Source: Ascaphus truei (Eukaryota; Chordata; Amphibia; Anura; Ascaphidae). Taken from it: 64,000 bases of DNA. The position numbers and the translations under genes were made by a program. The notes below the pieces were generated by a model. The model did no database searches, was not told where the DNA came from, and saw only the letters and a list, made by a program, of their open reading frames with translations. Location of the stretch: the NCBI GenBank assembly GCA_036426205.1, contig CM071574.1:17826440-17890439 (forward strand). Reading direction: 5' to 3'. Below, in pieces: positions 1 to 9,955 of this stretch. Every line of letters begins with the position of its first letter. The stretch's first letter is position 1.

Positions 1-221
1 TCCCACATTTAAATGGTTAAAAGCTCACTCCATAGCATCTCCCACTGTCAGGGGAACGTGCCTGTTTGCAGTATGATTGTGACAAATCTAATACAGAGTG
101 ATTTTCCTTGTAATGTACAGGTTAATAAAAGCTTCAATCAGACTTAGAACTATGCAACTAATTTTGACAGATTTATTATAAATCATTGTTCCTGGTAATG
201 CACAGGTTATTAAGAATTTAT
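1..221. other. unclassified AT-rich sequence
   Basis: I see no gene, RNA or recognisable repeat here. It is ordinary AT-rich sequence leading into the interspersed repeat that begins near 222. Confidence 0.5.
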
Positions 222-540
222 ATTAGTGTTAGGGACCCTTGATATGTGGTCTGCCGTGTAGTGGCTCAGGGGCTTACAACACTTTGGCCAAAATGTTAAA
301 CTAAAAGACCATTTTATTTAATAGATATCTATACATATATAATTAGGCACTGTACCGTGTATAGGTTTCACTGCATGTGCATTGAGCTCTGTCTGTGTTT
401 CATGTTCTGTCTCTGGTTTTAAATATATATCGCCATGCTCAGTAGTACTCCTCTGTGACACCTATATGCTTATATGTATGTTGTGGTTATTTTGGGGTTC
501 AATATGAGCTTGCAGGTGTCCTGTATAGTATTTGTATTAG
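222..540 (+). repeat. interspersed repeat, copy 1 (partner at 23909-24235)
   Basis: Two blocks recur in reverse orientation near 24 kb. The block at about 222-310 contains ACACTTTGGCCAAAATGTT and matches inverted 24104-24190. The block at about 345-425 contains CTGTCTGTGTTTCATGTTCTG and matches inverted 23925-24000. A third piece, GGGTTCAATATGAGCTT at 495-511, recurs in the same orientation at 24193-24209. The two copies therefore belong to one unnamed dispersed family with internal rearrangement. I see no coding capacity and could not identify clear ends, so the class is unknown. Confidence 0.6.
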
Positions 541-2277
541 ACATGTGTATTACCTATTATTTTTAAAAATTCATTATAGTTTACATGTACGGCAAGTTAT
601 AGTTTATTCGTTTTATGTGGCTTTCAGTAGTGTTAACCAGTCAATGCCTTCAATTCACTAATCCTGCAGCCATATTTTTTCTTTCACAGATGCAGCACTA
701 CTGGAAGGGGGGGGGGGGGAAATGTCCAAGCTTATTGTACAGTACTGTGGTGTGTCGCAATGGAGGGGGCGCCAGAGCAGCGAGTCATCTACAAGCAGTA
801 TACCACCCTATGGTTCACTTTATCCCACAATCGGACACCATTCTGTGTATTGCACGCAATTCCATTGTATGGGGCTTTCTTGTAAGTCTCCACTGACTAT
901 CATTGTGTTCTTTTCAGCAACACTAAATATAACAGTGATATTTCCTGCTATACCTAGCTGACTTGGTCCTTATTATTCACTTGTGTGTTCCTCACATCAT
1001 TTTTGTTATCCTCTGCCATTCCCTGCAGTTTGGGTGGAAGTGGTTGAGTGATTTTGTTTGTATGCCTGTCTTTTGTGAGCACTTGCTTCACTGTCTGCTG
1101 TGTTTGTTTGCCTGACAGCACACCATCACCAGCCCTTATAGCTTTGTGTGTTTATTTATTCTAGTACCTCCAGGTCAAGAGGTCTGGTTATTATCTGTGG
1201 CATTTTTTTAATTATATATATAGAGTTGCACTATTTTTTGTGTATTTCTGTTTTTTATATCTTCACCGGTGTACTGCGCTCCCTGACCTCGATATCAGCT
1301 CGAATAGAGGATCAGCAAGGAAGGTCCAGAGAAGGTTGAGCTGCAATCCGTCACCATATGTATCTTTTATATATATATATATATTATACATATATCTTTA
1401 CATTTATTCATTGTGTTCTTTGTTATTGTTTTTATTTACATTATTATTAGTACAGGACAATAGCAGGAGCGCCTGGTGAATTTCTGTTTTCTTTACAGTA
1501 CTGTGTGCATAATAACAGTCAAAAGTTTGTCCTAAGCCCCCTCTCTCTCAATGACAAAAGAACTCCATGGTCGTTTACACCGACTGAGGTGACTCATCTA
1601 AACCCCATGGAATTAAAAACCACAATAGCCAAATCCTGAAACATTACAGTGTATGTGTCTTTGTGTGTGAATGTCCCATTGTGAGTGTTTGGTGTGGGGG
1701 CGGGGGAGGGGGAGGGGCAACTAAATGAGTCTGTCTTGGTCTAATGCTGTGATGAGCCTACCGGATTAAAGTTTAAAAATATCATTTGAACTGTTGTAAA
1801 ACGTTATGACCCCCTTGATACTGTACCATGTGTGTGTGTGGGATATTTCCATAAATTGTATGATACTGTAAGCAGACCAAGTCTACCCAAAGTTGAAGGT
1901 ATTGAATATAATTCCCCCTGTTTCCCCTGTTTCTTCCCTGACTTAATTACACATACAATGTCTAATTATAATGCAAAATGCAACATCATAGAGAAATTAA
2001 AAAGTAGTGATTTTATAAATGTAAAAATCACTCATTTATTAAGCCCTGCTCAAGAAAAAAAATGCCTTTATATTTTTTTCTAGACTTGAAATTCTCATTG
2101 GCTATGAAGTCATTCTAGACAAATCACAATGCAGGACTTCTCAGGCATGCGCATGCATGTGAAACCAGGCAAAGTAATTTGTCAGCCAAGAACCAAAGCC
2201 TGAAACATTGTGTCTTTCTGTGTGATTGTCCTATCGCCCAGCAGAGGTGTTGATAACGAGTTGAATGCCTTTACTGT
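541..2277. other. unclassified stretch with simple repeats
   Basis: No gene is supported; short reading frames show no recognisable motif. Visible features are a G homopolymer at about 709-719, a TA dinucleotide run at about 1368-1391 and a G-rich patch at about 1694-1720. A GC-richer patch lies near 1262-1345. Confidence 0.45.
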
Positions 2278-3056
2278 AGCTTATTATTTATTTATTTATA
2301 AAATATTTTACCAGGAAGTAATACATTGAGAGTTACCTCTCGTTTTCAGGTATGTCCTGGACATAGTTAATCTGACAAATAATACATGGTTACATATACA
2401 GTTACATAAATGAACAGGGTATACATTATATACAATACATTGCATGCACAGTTAGAGAAGATGTCTATTATAGGTGTAACAGTTACAGACCAGATTAAAA
2501 TGTGAGACAGCCTTAGATTTGAAAGAACTTAAACTGGTGGTTGATGTGAGAGTCTCTGGTAGGTTGCTCCAATTTTGGGGTGCACGGTAAGAGAAGGAGG
2601 AACGGCTGGATACTTTGTTGAGCCCTGGGACAATGAACAGTCTTTTGGAGTCTGACCTCAGATGATAACTGCTGCATGTGGTAGGGGTGAAGAGCTTGTT
2701 CAGATAGCTGGGTAGCTTGCCCAGAAAGTTTTTGAAGGCAAGACAGAAAAGGTGAACTTTGCGCCTAGACTCTAGTGATGACCAATCTAGTTCTTTGAGC
2801 ATTTCGCATTGATGTGTGTTGTAGTTGCATTGGAGAACAAAACGACAAATTCAATTGTAGAGGGTGTCAAGTTTGCTAAGGTGGGTTTGAGGTGCAGAGC
2901 CATATACTATGTCTCCATAGTCAATAATTGGCATTAGCATCTGCTGTGCTAAAAGCTTTCTGACCAGGAGACTTAGGGAGGATTTGTTCCTGTAAAGTAC
3001 CCCTAGTTTGGCATAGGTCTTAGTTGTCAGGGTATCAATGTGCATCCCGAATGTTA
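2278..3056 (-). mobile_element. L2/CR1-type LINE, 5'-truncated 3' end (family 1, copy 1)
   Basis: The minus strand encodes the C-terminal end of a non-LTR retrotransposon reverse transcriptase ORF. One frame (3045-2851) contains LMPIIDYGDIVYGSAPQ. A second (2802-2452) contains SFSYRAPQNWSNLPETL and then a SLSSFKSKAVSHF tail. The reading changes frame between about 2851 and 2802, so the copy is dead. The untranslated tail runs to about 2280 and ends in an ATAAATAA-type simple repeat typical of L2/CR1 3' ends. The same tail occurs at 9871-9955, 27405 and 46137. RT motifs are absent because of 5' truncation near 3056. Confidence 0.85.
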
Positions 3057-3228
3057 AGTGGGGCCAGTAAGATATATTTTTTCTATCACACTGACTAGTA
3101 CAACTTTGGCTAAAAACTGTTCTTATTGTATGCTATCCTTAAAATTTTTCAATGGACTGCCATTGTGCTAATGTTATTATTATCACTGGAAATATTCAAA
3201 GTGATGAATGTTAATATAATAGTTAAGT

Positions 3229-4139
3229 ATTTAATAATGTATACAGAATGGAAAGCAAATAGGTAGCGCTATATCCCAATAGGCAGGCAGCCTGAGATAT
3301 AATCCTGACCCCCAGTCAGGTGATGAGTATGGCAACAAATTATATCTATGGCGCTCTGCACTAGTGATATACCATATATATGATAAAAAATCAAATAAAT
3401 TTATACAACCAGTGTCGTGGATATTCTCCCTTTGGTATTGATGCTCCACACGTGGTGGGTACACATGTAAGGAAAGAAAATCAAAACATAGTGTAATATT
3501 GTTAAACACACATATAAACATGCAACATGAGACAGACGCTGAGAACAACAGGTGACAAATTACAAACACATTTAATAAGGTATATGATTAAAAATACATA
3601 AAAATACATAAAAACATATATAAGGATCTGGTAGGACACTCCAACTCAAGTGGGGGTTCCTGCTTACCAAACGTAAGATGGTATCAGGCAATGGATATTG
3701 TTAAAGAGTATCCCCTCTTGTGGATGGCCGCCGCTGCAGCAAACTCCTGGGCTCACACGTGGAGTCTCCGTCTCTGTGACCTCCGCCTCTGTCCGCTGTG
3801 GACATGTGATGCTGGCGTGGAAGCCGACCGCCGTAGACACCCCCTGCCTTGCCGCCGAAAGCGCGCCAACCGGAGCAGATTCAAATGCGGATGGATATGC
3901 GCCAAAGATACAGCAGCCCGCAGGTAGCAGTTCTTAATTCCAAGGGGGACAGTGTTCACCACTGAGTGTGGGAGACCTCTCAGACCTCTCAGTAACACCC
4001 TACGCGTTTCGAAAGTAAGACTTAAGGGAGAATATCCACGACACTGGTTGTATAAATTTATTTGATTTTTTATCATATATATGGTATATCACTAGTGCAG
4101 AGCGCCATAGATATAATTTGTTGCCATTTAATAATGTAT
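3229..4139 (-). mobile_element. foldback insertion A with hammerhead-like motif and 14-bp target duplication
   Basis: The direct repeat ATTTAATAATGTAT is exact at 3229-3242 and 4126-4139 and bounds an 883 bp insertion. Inside are inverted arms of about 100 bp, 3331-3441 against 4024-4125. The internal part (about 3720-3920) is GC-rich. On the minus strand at about 4027-3990 the order is CTTAAG, a short AAG/CTT-type hairpin, CGAAACGCGTAGG, then GTGTTA. This order parallels insertions B and C. A 14-bp duplication fits LINE- or Penelope-type retroposition rather than cut-and-paste transposition. Short open frames here show no recognised protein. Confidence 0.75.
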
Positions 4140-4639
4140 GTCCTCATTTACAAATTTTCTAGTATAAAAAATCGATGATTTGTCATAGTTTTACAACTAT
4201 GCTACAATGTTTCTGCTCAACTGAGGATACTCATCTTGAGGAAGATAAGTTATCATAAGTATGTCTGTATATGTATGTATATCTTTATGAGCATTTATAA
4301 CAAAATTAAACATTTAGATAGTGTGCAAAAAGCGCAGCAGACAGTTTTTCACTATGGTATTGCTTCAATTATCTAAAAATCGCTTTAGACAGTTTCATCT
4401 ACAGTAGGCAAAAACACCTGAGAAGCATCAGAATGGACGATAAAATAGTTGAAAAAATGTGAGAAGCTGTCAACATAAATGTTGTTCATTATAAACATGT
4501 GATTGAAAAAGAATTTGTGCTAACACCTGGGATTTAGATTATATCAATACTAATTAGTTTAAAAAGTGGTATTAAAATTACACATGTTCTAGGAAAAGCA
4601 TTTGTTGAAAGAGCCTACCCTATTAAAACTAAATTCCGC
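4140..4639. other. unclassified AT-rich sequence
   Basis: No gene or recognisable repeat is visible between insertion A and the GAGAGATC microsatellite. Confidence 0.45.
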
Positions 4640-4692
4640 AGAGAGAGAGATCGAGAGAGATCGCGAGAGATCGAGAGAGATCGAGAGAGATC
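4640..4692. repeat. GAGAGATC-type microsatellite
   Basis: There are about six imperfect units of GAGAGATC/GCGAGATC in tandem, ending just before the left target duplication of insertion C. Confidence 0.85.
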
Positions 4693-4700
4693 CAGTAGGG

Positions 4701-5226
4701 GAACATGTGTAAACTGCAGAGAAGAGAATCCCCATCTGGGGACAGGATACCAGGTACTGTTGAGTGGAAATGCCGAATGAAAGGCTGATGCTGCTGGGTC
4801 ACTAAAAATAATTATTTATTGTTGCAAGACATAACAAAAAAAATAGCAAACACCTCGCAGAGGCACACTCTGATGCGTTTCGTACCTCTAGGGTACACCC
4901 TATCCAGATGGCTTCAATCAAGTGAGTACCGAAGTTGTATCTCCTTCATTGTTTTATTTGTGATCCAGCTCCAGGACATTGTTATTCCCACAAGTTGGGG
5001 GTCGGGCTGATCCTCACGGGCAGCCTTGTCTTACCCCATTTATATTGTTGGTTTATGCCTGTATTAAGAGCATTCAATAGGATCTATCCCTGAATGGATA
5101 TTGTGGACTTAAAATGGTCATACTTCATTTGCATCACTTATATGCTTTCCATGCCGTTATTTTCACTATTAAAGAGCTCTACATTGGGAGATATATTTCC
5201 CCTACCTGTGAACATGTGTAAACTGC
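4701..5226 (-). mobile_element. insertion C with hammerhead-like motif and 17-bp target duplication
   Basis: The direct repeat GAACATGTGTAAACTGC is exact at 4701-4717 and 5210-5226 and bounds about 492 bp. On the minus strand at about 4908-4860 the order is CTGGATAGG, a perfect GTACC/GGTAC stem with a CTAGA-type loop (4882-4896), CGAAACGCATC, and then a second CAGAG/CTCTG hairpin. The hairpin-CGAAAYGC-hairpin order matches insertion B closely and insertion A partly. I see no coding capacity. It is probably a short non-autonomous retroposon of the same class. Confidence 0.7.
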
Positions 5227-5769
5227 CTTTGTGGTGTTACAGCTGGAGTTGATGTGGTAGATCACGTACTGTACATATTGAGCTTATTGTAGTGAACATT
5301 TAAGCATCCTATGGCAATAGACCACTCTCATTTATGCCTCCCCTGTCACCATCTGGTCCATGGTTCTCATTACTTTTCTTTCTTTGTTGTCATTCCATAT
5401 GAAGATAAAGTTTTGCATCTATTCTAGCCTTAATGTGTGCAATTTCCGTTTCACAGAGCGCATTCCCTGTCCCAAAGCATGGCCCTGCTGACGAGTGACA
5501 CATCTATAGAATTCCTTGTTTTCGTGGAAGGTCTCATCAATGGTGTCTACTGATTTTGCGGCAGGTGTTTTTTCGTTTTGCAGCTGGACAATGTAGTGGT
5601 GTGCTGGTGCTGCTTGTGCTGCTGTTGGTGCTGCCAGTGCTGCTGTTGTAGCTAATGCTGGTGTTGATGTTCTTCTGGAACATTTTGAATAGATAAAATT
5701 AATACTGTAGGTTGTATATTTGGCCAGGAATCATGGATAAAGTGTATTTCCATACATGTACAGTATTAT
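5227..5769. other. unclassified stretch with TGCTGN trinucleotide-type repeat
   Basis: No gene is visible. An imperfect TGCTGN/GCTGGT simple repeat lies at about 5598-5667. The final bases before 5770 probably belong to the decayed 5' part of the transposase relic described next. Confidence 0.5.
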
Positions 5770-6201
5770 CTCTTCGATAGTACAATACATTAGACAAGAA
5801 TTCCAAGTACAGTGGCTCTGCTGCCTTTATTAAGGAATGTGGAATCAACTGGGTCAGAACACCATCAGAGTAAGTACTGTAACTGTTTTGAGGAGTGGTA
5901 CTGTACTAAAAACTGTATTGTGCTGCTGTGTATGATTGTTTTTGTTTTCCTTTTCAATAACCATACTGTCTATGTCCTTATGTTTGCAGATGTCCCGATT
6001 TGAACCCCCATAGAACTGGTGTGGCATGCTATGAAGCATTACCTGAGAAAAAATATTAAGCTGGCAAACAAAGAAGAACTTCACAAGTGGATCCCTAGTT
6101 ATGGGAATGAGACTCTAAGTATCCAAACTTGCAATAATGATATAAATCGAATAAATAATGTGTTACCCATTGTTTTAGACTGTTTGGGTATGGCCACTTG
6201 A
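5770..6201 (+). pseudogene. Tc1/mariner-type transposase pseudogene with an intron
   Basis: This is the C-terminal DDE part of a Tc1/mariner-like transposase. Exon 1 ends with a GINWVRTPSE-like reading (about 5838-5869). A GTAAGT donor starts at 5870 and a TTTGCAG acceptor ends at 5989, giving a 120 bp intron. Joining the exons gives P-S-E-C-P-D-L-N-P, the region just before the third catalytic acidic residue in this family. Exon 2 continues as VWHAMKHYLRKNIK and ends at the stop at 6199-6201. An extra C in the run near 6007 shifts the frame inside the P-I-E motif. The QDNDPKHT-like motif upstream (about 5790-5810) is badly eroded, so the copy is dead. Confidence 0.75.
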
Positions 6202-6310
6202 ATGTGTTTATTATTATACTGTAGTATAAAAAATAATTGTATTATATAGTACACTTTTTTATGTACTCTTGCAGATTCAGGTTTCTGTACAGCAGGGTCA
6301 GGTGTTAGTT
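6187..6310 (+). repeat. left arm of a tail-to-tail inverted repeat
   Basis: This stretch covers the transposase stop codon and its 3' flank. It matches the reverse complement of 7293-7412: GGTATGGCCACT..GAATGTG, TACTGTA..ATAAAAA, AGATTCAGGTTTCT and GGTGTTAGTT all recur in order. The homology stops at the same internal point on both sides. This suggests two copies of one Tc1/mariner-type element lying 3' end to 3' end. Confidence 0.75.
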
Positions 6311-6384
6311 TTGCTAAGAAGCAGTATCGTATGCTATGATTTGTCAACATTTTGAAGATGATGCAAAGCAGTAATTCCAGGGAT

Positions 6385-6739
6385 AGTATAACAGTATAAT
6401 AATTCCCTTTTCCTATTTTAAGGTTCCTTAACAAAAAGTGAGATAATCATGTTGAGTGTAGCTTCCAACGGGCCACTTAACACCTACTTTAGCTCAGCTG
6501 TAAGCAGCTCTAAGCACTAAGCACAGATTCTCGGGGGAACTTTAATGCATTAGATTTATTATAATGTCTTCTTTTAAGTTTCAGAAAACTATTTATGTAC
6601 AGTAATATATATTTTTCTGTCTACATAGTATAACAGTATAAAAATGTCCCTTTTCCTGTTTTCAATCTCCTTAACAAAGTTGAGATAATCATGTCAAGTG
6701 TATAGTAGCTTCAAGGAGGCCACTTCACACCTACTGTAG
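6385..6739. repeat. pair of direct repeats of about 110 bp
   Basis: The segments at 6385-6492 and 6627-6739 share AGTATAACAGTATAA, TCCCTTTTCCT, GAGATAATCATGT, GGCCACTT and ACACCTACT in the same order and orientation. They are offset by about 242 bp. They lie between the two arms of the inverted repeat and may be part of the same element complex. Confidence 0.7.
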
Positions 6740-7192
6740 CCCATATTGTATATCTATAATAATGATTTAAATATAGATTTGATAAAAAAAATGATATATA
6801 CTGTAATTTCCACTGAGTTACAATGTTTTTATTCACAATGTTTTGTGGTTACAATGTTTTTATTTCTATTAAACACCCACACAGGGAAATAAAGGCTACA
6901 GAGGACCGCACATTGCATTTGCAATGGTTTTTTGGTAACCACCTCTTTATTCAGTGAAACTCCTCTAGTATAAAAGTTTGTAAATAATGTATATGTCTCT
7001 AATAATGTATTCAGTATATCTCTATGTATCCACTATGATTTAAAAAAAAAATATCTCAACAGTATTAAAATGGTTGAAAATGATAATAGTTTTTAGACTT
7101 CAATCGACATCTTGCTGTCAATTTTATGGCTTTTCTGTATCCTATTAATAAACAAGAAATAAAAAATGCTTACAGTTCAGAATGCGCCTGCG

Positions 7193-7288
7193 TGGTCTAT
7201 GGAACACATATCCAGGTCCTTTTAATGTAGGAATGTAGGCTCATGTGTGGTCTATGGAATGCATATGCAGGTCTTTTAATGTAAGCAC
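7193..7288. repeat. short tandem duplication
   Basis: GTGGTCTATGGAA..CATAT.CAGGTC.TTTTAATGTA occurs twice, at about 7193-7229 and 7238-7280. It abuts the right arm of the inverted repeat. Confidence 0.7.
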
Positions 7289-7292
7289 ATGC

Positions 7293-7412
7293 AACTAACA
7301 CCTTAGCCTGCTGGTATAGAAACCTGAATCTGGAAGAGTACAAAAAAAAGTGTACTGTATAATACAGTTCTTTTTTTATATTACAGTATAATCACATTCC
7401 AGTGGCCATACC
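7293..7412 (-). repeat. right arm of the tail-to-tail inverted repeat
   Basis: This is the reverse complement of 6187-6310, including the segment corresponding to the last transposase codons and 3' flank. The transposase body is not recognisable further right, so this copy is truncated. Confidence 0.75.
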
Positions 7413-7602
7413 TCTTATCTGTTCCAACTAGTATGGCACAATATATCATATTGGCATAACTGCAAGCCAGTCTTTTGTTTCATGGAGTAAACACCATGTC
7501 CCCTGTTGTGCACATTACAGATTAAAAATTATGAGTTAGATTAGGTTAATGCATAGTGTTTTTTTAATAAAGTGTGAATGTGTAACAGTAGAGATGTACA
7601 AG

Positions 7603-7980
7603 GTCATAAGTAGAGATGGACGTATCTGCCCAAATCCGTTTCTCGGATTTTCTCACATTTGCCCCCAAAATCCTTTTTGCAGTGTAAAATCTGTGGACGG
7701 TTTTGGTCGGTTTTAATCTGCGCGGATTAATCAAAATCCACAATTGGATACAATCCATTGATAAATTTGTAGAATCAAATCCACGGATCACTGAATCCGC
7801 AAATTGGATTCTGCACATCCGTCCACGGGTTGTAGAATCCATGGAGTGTAGTGGCAATAATAATAAAAAAATCAGCAAAACGTGAATCGCCCTTTTTGAG
7901 ATTGATCCAAGGAACCGGTCAATGTGCTGCAAATCCAAATCTGCCCCCCCCAAAAAAAAAATCCCATCTCTAGTCATTAG
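7603..7980 (+). mobile_element. hAT-type MITE with 8-bp target duplication (copy 1)
   Basis: A 362 bp element (7611-7972) begins TAGAGATGG and ends CCATCTCTA. It is flanked by GTCATAAG (7603-7610) and GTCATTAG (7973-7980), an 8-bp duplication with one mismatch. The interior is rich in AATCC/GGATT words and has no coding capacity. The inverted copy at 42123-42522 shares the whole layout. The 8-bp duplication fits hAT transposition; the mobilising transposase is unknown. Confidence 0.85.
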
Positions 7981-9098
7981 ACAAAGACATTACATTTTAT
8001 CTTTTCTTCAGACACCTGCTTTACTGAACTGTAGCATTCAGAATATCATAGGCAAAGATATTCAGTTCACCACCTGCCTGACACGCACTGAACTGCAACA
8101 ACACAAATAATAATTCCATCTCACCACATACAAGGTTCATGTGGTGAGGTGCGGTGAGGTGCACACTTTCGAGTGGCTGTTGAACATAAATCATGTATGC
8201 CTATATGACAAAATGAGGGAAGCCATGTAATGTCAATATAATAATAATGTAGTGGTTTCTTACAGAACACCTATGAGCAATGGCTAAACTATTATATCAA
8301 TGTAATATTTTATTGATAATGAACATTATGTTTAAAGATATGATAGCATTATGACTGAAGTATAAATCATTATGAATCATGCTATTGTCTTTCAGACATT
8401 AATAAGAGTCAATAAAGATACTTGGCTGTTAATATGTGGAAGGGTCTCCAGAGTCCATCTACCTGTTATTCCATATAGAACCATGGGGAATATTGTCTTT
8501 TTCACTAACTGCTCCTTGGGAGAGTAATGGAGATCCAAGTGGAGACCTTTTTCCTCCTGGTTCAGCACCATGTTGCCTTTATGTAGCCATTTTGCTTTTT
8601 ACCAAGTGTTTACGATATCCAAACCTTTTTCTTTTTTTAAGACACAGCACAACATCCACTTTATCCCTCCAAAGATTCTTTTTGTGGAAACTGGATCTGC
8701 ACACTGACCCTTGACCAAACAGTTGTTCATATTATTCAAAACCTTTTTTCACCAGTATCTCATTCTCATGAGATCCTTTGGCGGTACTGCTAATCTCATT
8801 GCTTAAGTCAATGTCCGAACAATTAAAATCACCCATTTTAAAGAGTTCCATCCCACCTTGTTTCAGCAATGTCTACTGTATGATATCATATTGCTCCTTT
8901 ATTGCTATTATTTCAAGCTCTCCCATTTTATCTGCTCTGGCCTTTCTACTCCCATTGATTTTGGTCTTAGAAGTTTACTAGTATTATCTGAATTAAATAT
9001 GGGGCCCTTCCTGCTTGCTATTTTAATCAGTACTAGAATTAAATAGGTATATTTTATAAGCAGAGCTTAAGGCAGATAAAAAATAAGATTCAATATTT
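7981..9098. other. unclassified AT-rich sequence
   Basis: No gene or repeat is recognised. Several 60-90 codon frames exist but show no conserved motif. Confidence 0.4.
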
Positions 9099-9229
9099 GG
9101 GCTCGTATTCTGTAAGGTGTGATAAGTCCAGATGACATGCTATCGCATGAAAAGCCCCATTGATTTCAATGTGGCCTTTTTGGCGATAACATGTCATCTA
9201 CGCTTATCCCACCTTACAGAATAAGGGCC
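9099..9229. mobile_element. palindromic MITE
   Basis: A 131 bp foldback: the left arm CGTATTCTGTAAGGTGTGAT (9104 onward) pairs with the right arm ending ACCTTACAGAATAAGGGCC. The inner arms ATGACATG..ATCGC and GCGAT..CATGTCAT also pair. I see no coding capacity, and the target duplication is unclear. Confidence 0.75.
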
Positions 9230-9400
9230 ATAGTCTAATATGACAGATGTAAATGTTTGATTTTGCTATTCAAAATGTTACCTGTATTTATGTGGTATTT
9301 ATATTAATGGTTTACATCAGATCCCACAATTTAGAAAGTAAGAATTATTTGAAATATGATATCTGTATAGGAAATAACTGAACAATATGTATCTTCAGGT

Positions 9401-9647
9401 ATTCACAGCTGCATTCAATCTGAACCCCTTCAGTGTACATCTGTGTCGCCCCAAAGGCGGATGCCTGATGGGGCTCCCCAAGGCTGCTCCCCTCTTCACA
9501 GGACCAGCATGCTTGTTGGGCTAACATTTGCTTGCACGTTATGGAATGTCAACCCCACCCACTGAAATATTAATTATTAATGAGCCAAGAGGACAATATT
9601 CGCAGCTGCATTCAATCTGAACCCCTTCGGTGTACATCTGCGTCACG
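9401..9647. repeat. 48-bp direct repeat pair
   Basis: The segment ATTC.CAGCTGCATTCAATC and its continuation CTGAACCCCTTC.GTGTACATCTG occur at 9401-9450 and at 9598-9647 with few differences. This is an internal duplication offset by about 197 bp. Confidence 0.75.
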
Positions 9648-9759
9648 CAGATAAAGACTGGTGAACAGTCTTTGGCGCAGATAAAGGGTGCGAGCCATTT
9701 GCTGCCTTTCACTGAGGTTTGGTGCTGTTAAAGCTTCTCTATTTCAATCTAAAATTTAC

Positions 9760-9955
9760 TATGCCTTTATCCCTGTACCCAATTTTCCAACTCTATCTGG
9801 CCATGAAATGTCTGTGAATTGACTATATAACCTCTGTTCTTTTAATGTAGCCATGTATTGTTATTACTCTGTGTCCAGGACATACTTGAAAACAAGAGGT
9901 AACTATCAATGTATTACTTCCTATTAAAACATTTTTATTAATACATTTTTTATAA
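9760..9955 (+). mobile_element. LINE family 1 3' end, plus strand fragment
   Basis: The segment from about 9871 (GTCCAGGACATACTTGAAAAC, then GAGGTAACT, AATGTATTACTTCCT and a TTTTTATTAATA tail) is the forward version of the 3' untranslated tail seen inverted at 2280, 27405 and 46137. The preceding 110 bp may belong to the same family. No ORF is retained. Confidence 0.65.

Noticed and set aside
7564..7977. 137-codon minus-strand frame
   Set aside because: It coincides with the hAT MITE, and the second copy does not preserve the frame.
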